In this document: piece after piece, positions 6,098-12,873 of the stretch
How positions within the stretch are numbered: position 1 is the stretch's first letter
Layout of the letters: the number at the start of each line of letters is the position of its first letter
Assembly: GCA_010024525.1 (NCBI GenBank)
Contig: RGGS01000007.1
Span: 1 to 16,080, forward strand
Direction: 5' to 3'
DNA length: 16,080 nucleotides
Origin: Verrucomicrobiota bacterium
GTDB lineage: Bacteria; Verrucomicrobiota; Verrucomicrobiia; Methylacidiphilales; Verrucolacustridaceae
Program-made: the position numbers and the translations under genes
Notes under the pieces: model-generated
What the model saw: the letters and a program-made list of their open reading frames with translations, nothing else
Told to the model about the DNA's origin: nothing
Databases searched by the model: none

Positions 6098-7204
6098 TCA
6101 ATGACCTGCCAACCCCCCCGGTGAACTCACTGGGGACAACCAAGCCAAGCACTCCACATGCGCGGTCCGGGGAAACAGATCGACCGGCTGAAACCACTCC
6201 GCCTTCCAAAACCCGGACATGGCCAAGAGATCCCGCGCCAACGCCGGAGGATCGCAGGAAAGATACAGAATTCCCTGAAATGGAAGGGCCCGGGCCATCA
6301 AACGCCGCGCATCGGGACTCAACCCACCCCGGGGCGGATTCAGCAGGCAGACCGAAAGCCCCTCGCCGATTTTCCCCATCGCCTCCTCAAATCCGTCCTC
6401 GAACCGGGCTTCCACCAGTTCCGCTTGGGCAACCACCTTGCGAAAAACTGCCGCTGCCGCCTCCCCCGACTCCACCGCCACGACCCGAATTCCCTTGGCA
6501 AGAATCGACTCTGTGAAAAATCCTGTGCCCGCATAGCCCTCCAGAACAGACTTCACGCCAGAGGGGATGGCTTCCGCGACCAGTTTTTTCAAGGCCGGCC
6601 CCAGGGGCCGATTGGACTGATAAAAGGCTTCGCCCCTCACCTCATCGGCCCGAACGGAGTAATGTGGCCGGGGCCGTGGGCGGGACCGCAAAACCTCCAG
6701 CTTGGCATTCACATCCTCGGCCGCCAGCAGGCAACGCTTCACATCAATCAAGGTGCGCCCATCCGTGCCGAGAAAACCGATCTTGCCTTCACGGTTGTGA
6801 ACGGTGATCCGGTTCCGATATTCATAATCCGGCCCCGTGAGGGGCGGACGCAGAATCGGGTTCGCAATTTTCCCAATCCGTTTGAGGGCGGCCTCAATTT
6901 GGGCGACCTTGGCCTTTACCTCGGCCGGATAGGCGAGGTGCTGGGTGGTACAACCACCGCATGTTTGAAAAAGGTCGCAAGGGGCGGAGACCCGGTCGGG
7001 AGAAGCCTGCAAAACCTCCAACAAACGCGCCCGGGAAAAGGTTTTATGCTTCTCGGTCAAAACCGCACGAACTCGTTCCCCCGGAATGGTAAAAGGAACA
7101 AAAATGACCTGCCCATCAAAACGGGCGACCCCATCCCCCCCATAGGCAAGCTCGGTGATGAGAAGTTCAACCGGCTTCCCGCCGTCCTCGGCCGGACGCT
7201 TCAG
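6098..7204 (-). CDS. rlmD: 23S rRNA (uracil-5)-methyltransferase, RlmD/RumA-like, probable CTG start
   Basis: SAM-dependent enzyme that methylates C5 of a uridine in 23S rRNA. From a proposed CTG start at 7204 it has 368 residues, shorter than the usual about 430. Order: TRAM domain near residues 12-48 (LAYGGDGVARFDGQVIFVPF, then PGERV); four iron-sulfur cysteines C76, C82, C85 and C158 (CDLFQTCGGC, VKRC); SAM motif VLEGYAGTG near 220-228; NPPRGG; the nucleophile C317 in YLSCDPPALARD; the general base E351 in HVEC. The first ATG/GTG/TTG in frame is TTG 7060, which would delete the whole TRAM domain. The frame is open upstream but has only CTG (7204 or 7210) as near-cognate starts. CTG 7204 overlaps the TGA of the preceding gene as CTGA, suggesting coupled translation. 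TRAM plus Fe-S favours RlmD (or RlmCD) over TrmA. Confidence 0.85.
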   Translation of the reverse strand: MKRPAEDGGKPVELLITELAYGGDGVARFDGQVIFVPFTIPGERVRAVLTEKHKTFSRARLLEVLQASPDRVSAPCDLFQTCGGCTTQHLAYPAEVKAKVAQIEAALKRIGKIANPILRPPLTGPDYEYRNRITVHNREGKIGFLGTDGRTLIDVKRCLLAAEDVNAKLEVLRSRPRPRPHYSVRADEVRGEAFYQSNRPLGPALKKLVAEAIPSGVKSVLEGYAGTGFFTESILAKGIRVVAVESGEAAAAVFRKVVAQAELVEARFEDGFEEAMGKIGEGLSVCLLNPPRGGLSPDARRLMARALPFQGILYLSCDPPALARDLLAMSGFWKAEWFQPVDLFPRTAHVECLAWLSPVSSPGGLAGH

Positions 7205-7560
7205 TACCAGTTGTCTTTCAGATCCGCCGGGGGATATGGCTCGACCTGACCGGTGTCATGCGCCGGCATCTTCATGGATTTGGTGGGAATAAAGAATGTC
7301 GCAATCTCCAATGCCCCGACCCCCGTATCCATCACCATTCGCGAAAGACCCTGCGTAAATCCAAAGGTATCGCCATAGGTTCCGCCCCCCTGTTGGGTGG
7401 CGATATACGGCGAATCAAAGACTTCCGAAACCGCCAGGGTCACATTGGCCACCCCCCGCCCCAGTTTTTCCATCATCGTGGGCTTGGGAGGAAGTCGGAG
7501 ATCGGCCATGCCTAGAGCTGGAAGAAAAGCGAAGGCCAAGGGAAGAAGGGTTTTTCTCAT
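7201..7560 (-). CDS. exosortase system-associated protein, TIGR04073 family
   Basis: 119-residue exported protein. A signal peptide (MRKTLLPLAFAFLPALGMA) is followed by the family core: KLGRGVANVTLAVSEVFDSP, a Gly/Thr-rich loop, then GFTQGLSRMVMDTGVGALEI with FFIPT, ending in a Pro-rich tail (QVEPYPPADLKDNWY). This matches my recollection of TIGR04073, a family that co-occurs with exosortase/PEP-CTERM sorting systems in Verrucomicrobiota, Deltaproteobacteria and related groups; its function is unknown. No exosortase or PEP-CTERM protein is in the window. It sits 48 bp after the amidase gene and overlaps the methyltransferase start, so the genes are likely co-transcribed. Confidence 0.83.
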   Translation of the reverse strand: MRKTLLPLAFAFLPALGMADLRLPPKPTMMEKLGRGVANVTLAVSEVFDSPYIATQQGGGTYGDTFGFTQGLSRMVMDTGVGALEIATFFIPTKSMKMPAHDTGQVEPYPPADLKDNWY

Positions 7561-7608
7561 GACTCATGACTGACAGCCTTTCCCGCCTTCGCAAGAGGGA
7601 ACCAAGGT

Positions 7609-8886
7609 TCAGGGGGAATAATTTGTGAATGCCGGGGAACGCTTTTGCCTCTCCCGAAAGAGCCCGATTACCCCGTCGGCCACCCGATCGGCGTATTCGC
7701 GAAAAATGTTCTCCCGCATCACCCCCCCGATCAGTCTCGAGCCCTCATAGTCCCCCGCCTGAATCCAAGAGTAACTGGTCCGGTCGTTCATGTAGGGCCC
7801 CTCAACAAAGATCACCGGGCCGTAAAAAAGCCGGTTGGCGATCAGGTTCCGATACCAAAGATAAGGGCTGACCCCCGTTGCGTGGGCGTACCCCGCGCCA
7901 CCACAATCCTCAGGTGGAAATCCCCACTTCTCCTTAAACTCCTTGCCGATGGCTGTCCCAATCTCAAGCTCCTCAGGGTTGGAGTTTTCCAGCAGCTTTT
8001 GAAAGAGATGGAATTTCTGGTCATCGAAAGCAAGTTCGTCCGCCGTGTAGGATCCATGGGCAAAGAGAACCAACCGCTTGGCCGAAGCTAACGAGGCGCG
8101 CCCCGCCCGACCCCAAGGGGCCGCGTTGTAATGAAGACAAAGGGTGAAATCGGGCCGCAACTCCTCGTTGACCTTTCTCGCCCGTGCCTGAATCTCGGCC
8201 GTGCGGTAAAAAAGGAGCTCGGCATTCCAACGGATCAACCCGTTGGCCGAATACGAGGGGAATCGGCGGCTTTTGACGTCCTGCAACATGTACTGGATGG
8301 CTTCGGGATACAGATCCTCCGGGCGCAACCGGGTGGTGGGCTCGAACCCCTGATGCGTCCAGACCACCTGGGCCCCGGCCTGCTGCAAACGCTCCGCCAA
8401 CAGACGGCAGGTCTTCAGATTGAGCTCCCCTTCCACCACCGGACGATCCCGCCCGATCCGAAATGTCCTCTCCTCCACGTCTGCCCAATCCCCACCGATA
8501 TGGCCCGGATCCAGACAAACGACTTTTCCTAATAGGGGTTTTTCCGGCACGCAGGATAGAATGGAAACCACCTTTTCCTCCTGGCCTCCACCTTGGGCGA
8601 AACGCAGATAAAAAAGGGCCTGGGTCTTGGCCGTGTCCCGGAAAAGCTCCACCCCTTCATCCGTTAGCCGGATATAACGGGCCAAAACCCCTGCCGGATC
8701 GTAAATCCTCCTCCAACGATCCTCAAACTGAGCCCGCGTGATGGTTCCTTGGTGGGACTCCAGCAGCCGCCATTCGGGCATCTCGGTGACGGGGGAAAAA
8801 AGCAATGGCTTTTCCTCCTCGGCCTGGCACCGGACCGCCACGATCCATAGGCACGCCCACCCGATCATTCTGACAAACCTCATCAC
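7609..8886 (-). CDS. N-acetylmuramoyl-L-alanine amidase-like protein (Amidase_3 fold), exported
   Basis: Zinc hydrolase expected to cleave the amide bond between MurNAc and L-alanine in peptidoglycan. 425 residues, with a signal peptide at 1-22 (MMRFVRMIGWACLWIVAVRC). A unique region of about 100 residues precedes the catalytic domain, which begins KVVCLDPGHIGG. Likely zinc ligands are H129 (DPGH), E152 or E154 (VVEGELNL) and H252 (FTLCLHYNA). The final acid is probably E362 (IFVEGPYMND). The segment AERLQQAGAQVVWTH matches the strand ending in T-R/H of the family. The domain is longer than in typical AmiC, with an insertion between the second and third ligands. Start ATG 8886 is the first of two adjacent ATGs. 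It leads the minus-strand run and is divergent from the gene at 8975, with 88 bp between them. Enzymatic activity is inferred. Confidence 0.85.
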   Translation of the reverse strand: MMRFVRMIGWACLWIVAVRCQAEEEKPLLFSPVTEMPEWRLLESHQGTITRAQFEDRWRRIYDPAGVLARYIRLTDEGVELFRDTAKTQALFYLRFAQGGGQEEKVVSILSCVPEKPLLGKVVCLDPGHIGGDWADVEERTFRIGRDRPVVEGELNLKTCRLLAERLQQAGAQVVWTHQGFEPTTRLRPEDLYPEAIQYMLQDVKSRRFPSYSANGLIRWNAELLFYRTAEIQARARKVNEELRPDFTLCLHYNAAPWGRAGRASLASAKRLVLFAHGSYTADELAFDDQKFHLFQKLLENSNPEELEIGTAIGKEFKEKWGFPPEDCGGAGYAHATGVSPYLWYRNLIANRLFYGPVIFVEGPYMNDRTSYSWIQAGDYEGSRLIGGVMRENIFREYADRVADGVIGLFRERQKRSPAFTNYSP

Positions 8887-8974
8887 CCAGAATCATGAAA
8901 CCGCCCGAAGGGGTAGGCAAGGCTGCCGCACCACCCGGCTTGAGGAAGTTGGCCATCAACCATACCCTTTTTGG

Positions 8975-9715
8975 ATGGAACCCCCGGCTTCCCCGACCTT
9001 CCGCCCTTCGCGGGACCGGATCCTCGCCGTGGTCATGGTCACCCTGGCTGCCCTCTTGGCCTCCGGATGGATCATGAGGGAGAGACAGTGGGCCACCGAC
9101 TTGGCGGAATCGCGCGAGGATCTGCGGCAAGTGCTTCACCGCCTGCAGACCCTGTCCGCCTCGACCGACCAAATCCGCTCGGCCTACCAGCAACGAAAAG
9201 CGGAGCTGGAAAATACCCGCAAGAAACTGGAGTCCGCCACCGCCCGGGCGCAGGAGGAAAAGAGCAAACCCTCCGCACCCAGTTCCAGCAGCGACAAAAC
9301 CAAGGACAATCCCGTTGTCGCCACCCTGATGGAAAAGATTTCCCAAGCCAAACTTCCCGCTTGGGCCGCCGTGGAAAAAAGCCCAACGGCCCTTCGTATT
9401 CTTCCCGGGGTGGGTCTGCCTGCCGGGAACGAAGGCTTCACCGCCTTTGGTTCCCTCGCTTCCCTCCTGGTGGGCCTGGATTCAACCTCGACGCTGGAAC
9501 TCATTGGGCGAGCCGAACCCGGGAACGATGCGTGGGAGACCGCCCAGGAAAGAGCCCACCGACTTCTCAGTTCGGCGGAAAAATCCCTGAAGGGACAGAC
9601 GGGCCGCATCCGTCTCCGGATCGAGGTGCTCAAGGGACCAAGGATGGAGTGGCGTATTGTCCCCGCCGAACCCGCCTCCTCTGCCAATCCCGAAGCCAAG
9701 CCCACCCACAAATGA
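8975..9715 (+). CDS. membrane-anchored coiled-coil protein, possibly with a degenerate OmpA/MotB-like end
   Basis: 246 residues, family not recognised with confidence. One membrane segment near residues 15-34 (ILAVVMVTLAALLASGWIM) follows a short cytoplasmic N-terminus. A coiled coil (about 37-85, QVLHRLQTLSASTDQIRSAY, ELENTRKKLESATARAQEEK) and a Ser-rich linker (SAPSSSSDKTKD) come next. The C-terminal domain (about 105-230) contains GLPAGNEGFTAFGSLASLLV and IGRAEPGNDAWETAQERAHR LLS. The order resembles an OmpA-like domain (G-x-x-D, N/E, LS-x-R-A) but the key Asp and Arg are not all present. Start ATG 8975 was chosen because upstream residues overlap the divergent amidase gene. Its TGA (9713-9715) overlaps the ATG of the exonuclease gene, so the two are translationally coupled. 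Confidence 0.8.
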   Translation: MEPPASPTFRPSRDRILAVVMVTLAALLASGWIMRERQWATDLAESREDLRQVLHRLQTLSASTDQIRSAYQQRKAELENTRKKLESATARAQEEKSKPSAPSSSSDKTKDNPVVATLMEKISQAKLPAWAAVEKSPTALRILPGVGLPAGNEGFTAFGSLASLLVGLDSTSTLELIGRAEPGNDAWETAQERAHRLLSSAEKSLKGQTGRIRLRIEVLKGPRMEWRIVPAEPASSANPEAKPTHK

Positions 9716-10599
9716 GTCTGGTTCTGGTCGACGGACACTATTACGCCTACCGCTCCTTTTACGCCATCGCCAACCTGACCAACTCCAAAGGTGAGCCGAC
9801 CAATGCCGCATTCGGATTTGCCTCCGCCCTGCTGCGCATGGCTCAGGACCTTCAGCCCAAACTTGGGGCCGTGATTTTTGACGGGGGGATCCCGCAGGAG
9901 CGAATGGAGACCCACCCGGAGTACAAGGCCAACCGCAAGGAGACCCCCGAAGCCCTGGAAAAACAGATCCCCTTGCTTTACGAGGTCGCCCAAGCCCTCG
10001 GTTGGAAAACCATTTCGGTGGAGGGGGAGGAGGCTGATGACGTGATTGCCAGCTACACCGCGGCCGTGGACGGAAATACCTGCTTCGTGGCTACCAACGA
10101 CAAGGATCTCATGGTCCTGGCCGCCCGCGGGGTCCGCATCTACCAACCAAAATCCGAGGGCTACGAATTGCTGGGCCCGCCGGAAGTCGAGGCAAAGTGG
10201 GGCGTGCCCCCGGAAAAGGTTCCCGAACTGCTCGCCCTAACCGGCGACGCCTCCGATAATTTTCCGGGTATCGCCGGAGTTGGTCCCAAAACAGCCGCCA
10301 AATGGATTTTGGAGCACGGGACCGCGGAGGGCGTGCTGGCCGCCGCCGAACGCATCAAACCGGAACGCTTTCGCCCGATCCTCAAGGATTCGGCCGAGAT
10401 CGTCCGACGTAATCGCAAGATGGTCGAGTTGCGCACCAAGATTCCCCTGCCCGTCCCCGTCGAGCAACTTTTGCTCCAACCCGATCCCGCGCGCCAGGTG
10501 GAGCTTTTCCGCCGGCTGGAATTTAAGCGTTTTACCCGCGAGGCCGAAGCCCGCCTCGCCCAGATGAGACCCCAGCAACCCGATCTTTTCGGAGGATGA
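9712..10599 (+). CDS. stand-alone 5'-3' exonuclease (Pol I N-terminal / FEN-like)
   Basis: Structure-specific 5' nuclease equivalent to the N-terminal domain of DNA polymerase I, acting on 5' flaps and RNA primers. 295 residues with no polymerase or 3'-5' domain. Metal-binding and helical-arch residues are visible: D7 in VLVDGHYYAYRSFYA, FDGGIPQERMETHPEYKANR, the acidic VEGEEADDVIASY, TNDKDLMVL, and the helix-hairpin-helix LTGDASDNFPGIAGVGPKTA. The C-terminal QQPDLFGG looks like the tail of some PolA-related exonucleases. The ATG overlaps the preceding stop (ATGA), which fixes the start; an out-of-frame reading upstream gives a longer but false extension. It is followed 4 bp later by the hemW-like gene, whose ribosome binding site lies in its last codons. 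Either a paralogue of a PolA domain or a split PolA; the rest of the genome would decide. Confidence 0.92.
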   Translation: MSLVLVDGHYYAYRSFYAIANLTNSKGEPTNAAFGFASALLRMAQDLQPKLGAVIFDGGIPQERMETHPEYKANRKETPEALEKQIPLLYEVAQALGWKTISVEGEEADDVIASYTAAVDGNTCFVATNDKDLMVLAARGVRIYQPKSEGYELLGPPEVEAKWGVPPEKVPELLALTGDASDNFPGIAGVGPKTAAKWILEHGTAEGVLAAAERIKPERFRPILKDSAEIVRRNRKMVELRTKIPLPVPVEQLLLQPDPARQVELFRRLEFKRFTREAEARLAQMRPQQPDLFGG

Positions 10600-10606
10600 A
10601 ATCTTG
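10591..10606 (+). promoter_or_regulatory. Ribosome binding site that fixes the TTG start of the hemW-like gene
   Basis: GGAGGA at 10591-10596 lies 7 nt before TTG 10604, inside the last codons of the exonuclease gene. The only nearby ATG (10596) is followed by a stop after three codons, so TTG is the likely start. Confidence 0.7.
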
Positions 10607-11701
10607 AAGCCCCGGATCGAAAATCTTTATGTCCACATCCCTTTCTGCACCCACCTTTGCCCTTACTGCGATTTTCCCAAGGAACGGCTGGCCGGAAACC
10701 GGATGCGGGAGTTCCTACGGGGCCTTCAGGCCGAATGGCATTGGGCCCAGCGGGAGATGGATCTTCGACCTCGCCGGGTTTTTTTCGGCGGCGGCACTCC
10801 GACGGCCCTTTCCCCCACCCTTTTACGGGAACTTTTTTCCATCGCCCCTTGGGGAAAGTCCGAGGAGTGGACGGTGGAAGCCAATCCGGACGGTTTCGGC
10901 ATCACCAAAGCCTCCCTGCTTGCCGAAGCCGGAGTGACTCGGATCAGTCTGGGCGTGCAGGCATTTCGCCCGGCCGACTTGAAGTGGCTCGGCCGCCGGC
11001 ACACCCGGATCTCTATCCAATCAGCCGTGCAAGCAGCCCGCGCCGCAGGAATTCCGAAGATAAACCTCGATCTGATTTACGGACTGCCCCAGCAAGGCCC
11101 GGCAGAATGGCAAAGCACTCTCGAGGAGGCATGCGCGCTTGAGCCGGATCACATTTCCGCCTATGCCCTCACGCCGGAGGACGGCACGGAGCTGGCGGCG
11201 ATGATCGAAAGGGGGGAGTGGCATCCCGACCCGGAAAACGAGGCGGTTCTTTTTCTTCTGACCAACCGGATTCTGGAGAGCCGCGGATTCACAGCTTACG
11301 AGATCTCCAACTTTGCCCGACCTGGCCAAGAGTGCCGCCACCACCAGGCGATCTGGTCCGGAGAGGACTATCTGGGATTCGGCCCGGGGGCGGTATCCAC
11401 CGTTTCCGGCCGCCGGTGGCGCAACCACCCGGATACCCGCCGCTACGCCGAATCAGCCCTCGCCGGCCCCCATCCCCAGCGGGTGGAGGAAGAGTTGCGC
11501 GGGGAAAAAGAGCGGCGCACCGAAAAAATCCTGCTCGGTCTCCGAACCAACGCCGGCCTGGAGGAAACAACCCTTTCCGGTCACGAAGATTCCCTGATCG
11601 AGCTGGAGAGAAAAGGTTGGGGCCGGCGTTTGGACGGCCGCTTCCTTCTGACGGCCCGGGGCCGCCTGCGGGCGGATGAAGTGGCCGCCATCCTGACATG
11701 A
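10604..11701 (+). CDS. hemW: radical SAM heme chaperone HemW-like (coproporphyrinogen oxidase-like)
   Basis: Radical SAM protein of the HemN/HemW group; HemW binds heme and delivers it to respiratory proteins rather than acting as the oxidase. 365 residues, close to the usual 370-390. The iron-sulfur CX3CX2C motif is C15, C19, C22 (VHIPFCTHLCPYCDF). Further motifs: FFGGGTPTALS, EANPDGF, RISLGVQAF, INLDLIYGLPQQ, HISAYALTPEDGT, AYEISNFARPGQECRHHQAI and YLGFGPGA. The lack of the HemN N-terminal extension, together with CTHLC, favours HemW. In place of the common HN..YW segment it has HHQAIW. The start is TTG 10604, supported by GGAGGA upstream. Its TGA overlaps the ATG of the following ABC ATPase (11698). 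Annotation as HemN would be a common error for this family. Confidence 0.9.
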   Translation: MKPRIENLYVHIPFCTHLCPYCDFPKERLAGNRMREFLRGLQAEWHWAQREMDLRPRRVFFGGGTPTALSPTLLRELFSIAPWGKSEEWTVEANPDGFGITKASLLAEAGVTRISLGVQAFRPADLKWLGRRHTRISIQSAVQAARAAGIPKINLDLIYGLPQQGPAEWQSTLEEACALEPDHISAYALTPEDGTELAAMIERGEWHPDPENEAVLFLLTNRILESRGFTAYEISNFARPGQECRHHQAIWSGEDYLGFGPGAVSTVSGRRWRNHPDTRRYAESALAGPHPQRVEEELRGEKERRTEKILLGLRTNAGLEETTLSGHEDSLIELERKGWGRRLDGRFLLTARGRLRADEVAAILT

Positions 11702-12693
11702 ATACCGAACCGGCGATCCTTACCCGCGGTCTGGGAAAAGTTTACCGGGTGGCAAAGAAAGAGCCAGGGCTGGGCGGGGCTATCCGCGGACTGTTTCACC
11801 GCCGTTACGACGATTTGGTCGCCGTGGGGAGTGTGGACCTCGAGATCGCCTCTGGGGAGTTGGTGGGTTTCCTGGGCCCGAACGGGGCCGGAAAAACCAC
11901 CACGTTAAAAATGCTCTCGGGACTACTCCACCCCACCTGCGGGACCGCTCGGGTTCTTGGTCATGTGCCTTGGGAGCGGAGCACGGACTTTCGTCGGCAG
12001 ATCTCCCTGCTGCTGGGGCAAAAAAACCAGCTTCTCTGGGATCTTCCAGCCAGGGAAAGCTTCGAGCTGAATCGGGCCATTTATGGGATCGCGGTCGAGG
12101 AAGGCCGGAAGACGATCGATCATCTCGCGGGCGTACTGGAAGTGTCTTCCCTGCTGAACAAGCCGGTGAGGGAACTTTCCCTGGGTGAAAGAATGAAGAT
12201 GGAGCTGATCGCCGCCCTGCTCCACCGGCCGAAGGTCCTTTTTTTGGACGAGCCGACCCTTGGCCTGGACGTCGTTTCCCAACACCGCGTGCGGGATTTT
12301 CTTCGGCACCTGGTGGAGGAAGAGAAAATCACCACCATTCTGACCAGCCACTATCTTCAGGATATCGAGGCCCTGTGCCGACGGGTGATCATCATTGACC
12401 ACGGAAAGGTGATTCACGACGGATCGTGGGAGGAAATCCTGCAGAGTTTTTCCGGCAGGAAGGAGATTGTGCTGAGGTTTGCCGGTCCTCCGCCCGAACT
12501 CCGGGGGGAAGAGTGGGGGGAGCCGGTTTCGCGGGACGAAGCCACCGTGAGGCTGAGAGTCCCCCCCGCGCGAGTCACGGAGATCAGCCGGCGCGCCTTG
12601 GAGTTGCCCGGACTGGAGGACATTCGGATTGAAACCATGCCGGTGGAGGAAGTGATTCGGCGCGTTTTCACGGGAGGGAAGGGAAACGCATAG
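11698..12693 (+). CDS. ABC transporter ATP-binding protein, COG4586-like (ABC-2 type exporter)
   Basis: 331-residue cytoplasmic ATPase expected to drive an ABC-2 type exporter of unknown substrate. Walker A is GPNGAGKTTT near residues 60-69; the Q-loop region reads LLGQKNQLLWDLPARESFEL; the signature is LSLGERMK; Walker B is VLFLDEPTLGLD; the switch histidine is in LTSHYLQD. The GQK.QL.WDLP signature is what I associate with the COG4586 group. A C-terminal domain of about 90 residues follows. Members are normally followed by two ABC-2 permease genes, but here the next sequence is the 136-bp hairpin element (12717) and then genes on the other strand, so this ATPase is an orphan locally. It overlaps the hemW-like gene by ATGA and ends the plus-strand run. 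Stop TAG 12691-12693. Confidence 0.9.
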   Translation: MNTEPAILTRGLGKVYRVAKKEPGLGGAIRGLFHRRYDDLVAVGSVDLEIASGELVGFLGPNGAGKTTTLKMLSGLLHPTCGTARVLGHVPWERSTDFRRQISLLLGQKNQLLWDLPARESFELNRAIYGIAVEEGRKTIDHLAGVLEVSSLLNKPVRELSLGERMKMELIAALLHRPKVLFLDEPTLGLDVVSQHRVRDFLRHLVEEEKITTILTSHYLQDIEALCRRVIIIDHGKVIHDGSWEEILQSFSGRKEIVLRFAGPPPELRGEEWGEPVSRDEATVRLRVPPARVTEISRRALELPGLEDIRIETMPVEEVIRRVFTGGKGNA

Positions 12694-12716
12694 ATGGAGA
12701 TTCGGCTGAGGATTGG

Positions 12717-12852
12717 GTAGGGCGGGCTCGATGAGCCCGCCTGGATCGAGGCTCAACGTTTAAACTTTCAGCTAGGCGCCCTCATCGAGGGCGCCCTACC
12801 AAAGCCCGAGTTTACAAGATTCAATGCGGCCCGCCGGGACGTCGGGCCCTAC
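12717..12852 (+). repeat. 136-bp composite hairpin element, copy 2 (BIME-like)
   Basis: Starts GTAG (12717-12720) and contains three hairpins: GGCGGGCTC-GAT-GAGCCCGCC (12721-12741), GGCGCCCTC-ATC-GAGGGCGCC (12775-12795, followed by CTAC) and GGCCCG..CGGGCC (12828-12848, followed by CTAC). The first and second are in opposite orientation, as in a BIME pair. Unlike copy 1 it keeps all three GTAG/CTAC feet and lacks extra hairpins F and G. It lies 23 bp after the ABC ATPase stop and 21 bp from the end of the convergent ZIP gene, so it may also act as a bidirectional terminator. Confidence 0.85.
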
Positions 12853-12873
12853 CCAACCATCCAAGATCAAGCC

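Noticed and set aside
6158..7249. 363-residue open frame on the plus strand opposite the RlmD-like gene
   Set aside because: The minus strand has TRAM, Fe-S cysteines and SAM motifs; this frame has none and is Pro/Arg-rich.
8940..8968. Sigma70-like promoter TTGAGG, 17 bp, TACCCT before the coiled-coil gene
   Set aside because: The -10 box matches only three of six positions and would place the transcription start on the start codon.
8971..9711. Long in-frame extension upstream of the 5'-3' exonuclease
   Set aside because: It is the out-of-frame reading of the coiled-coil gene; nuclease similarity begins exactly at ATG 9712.
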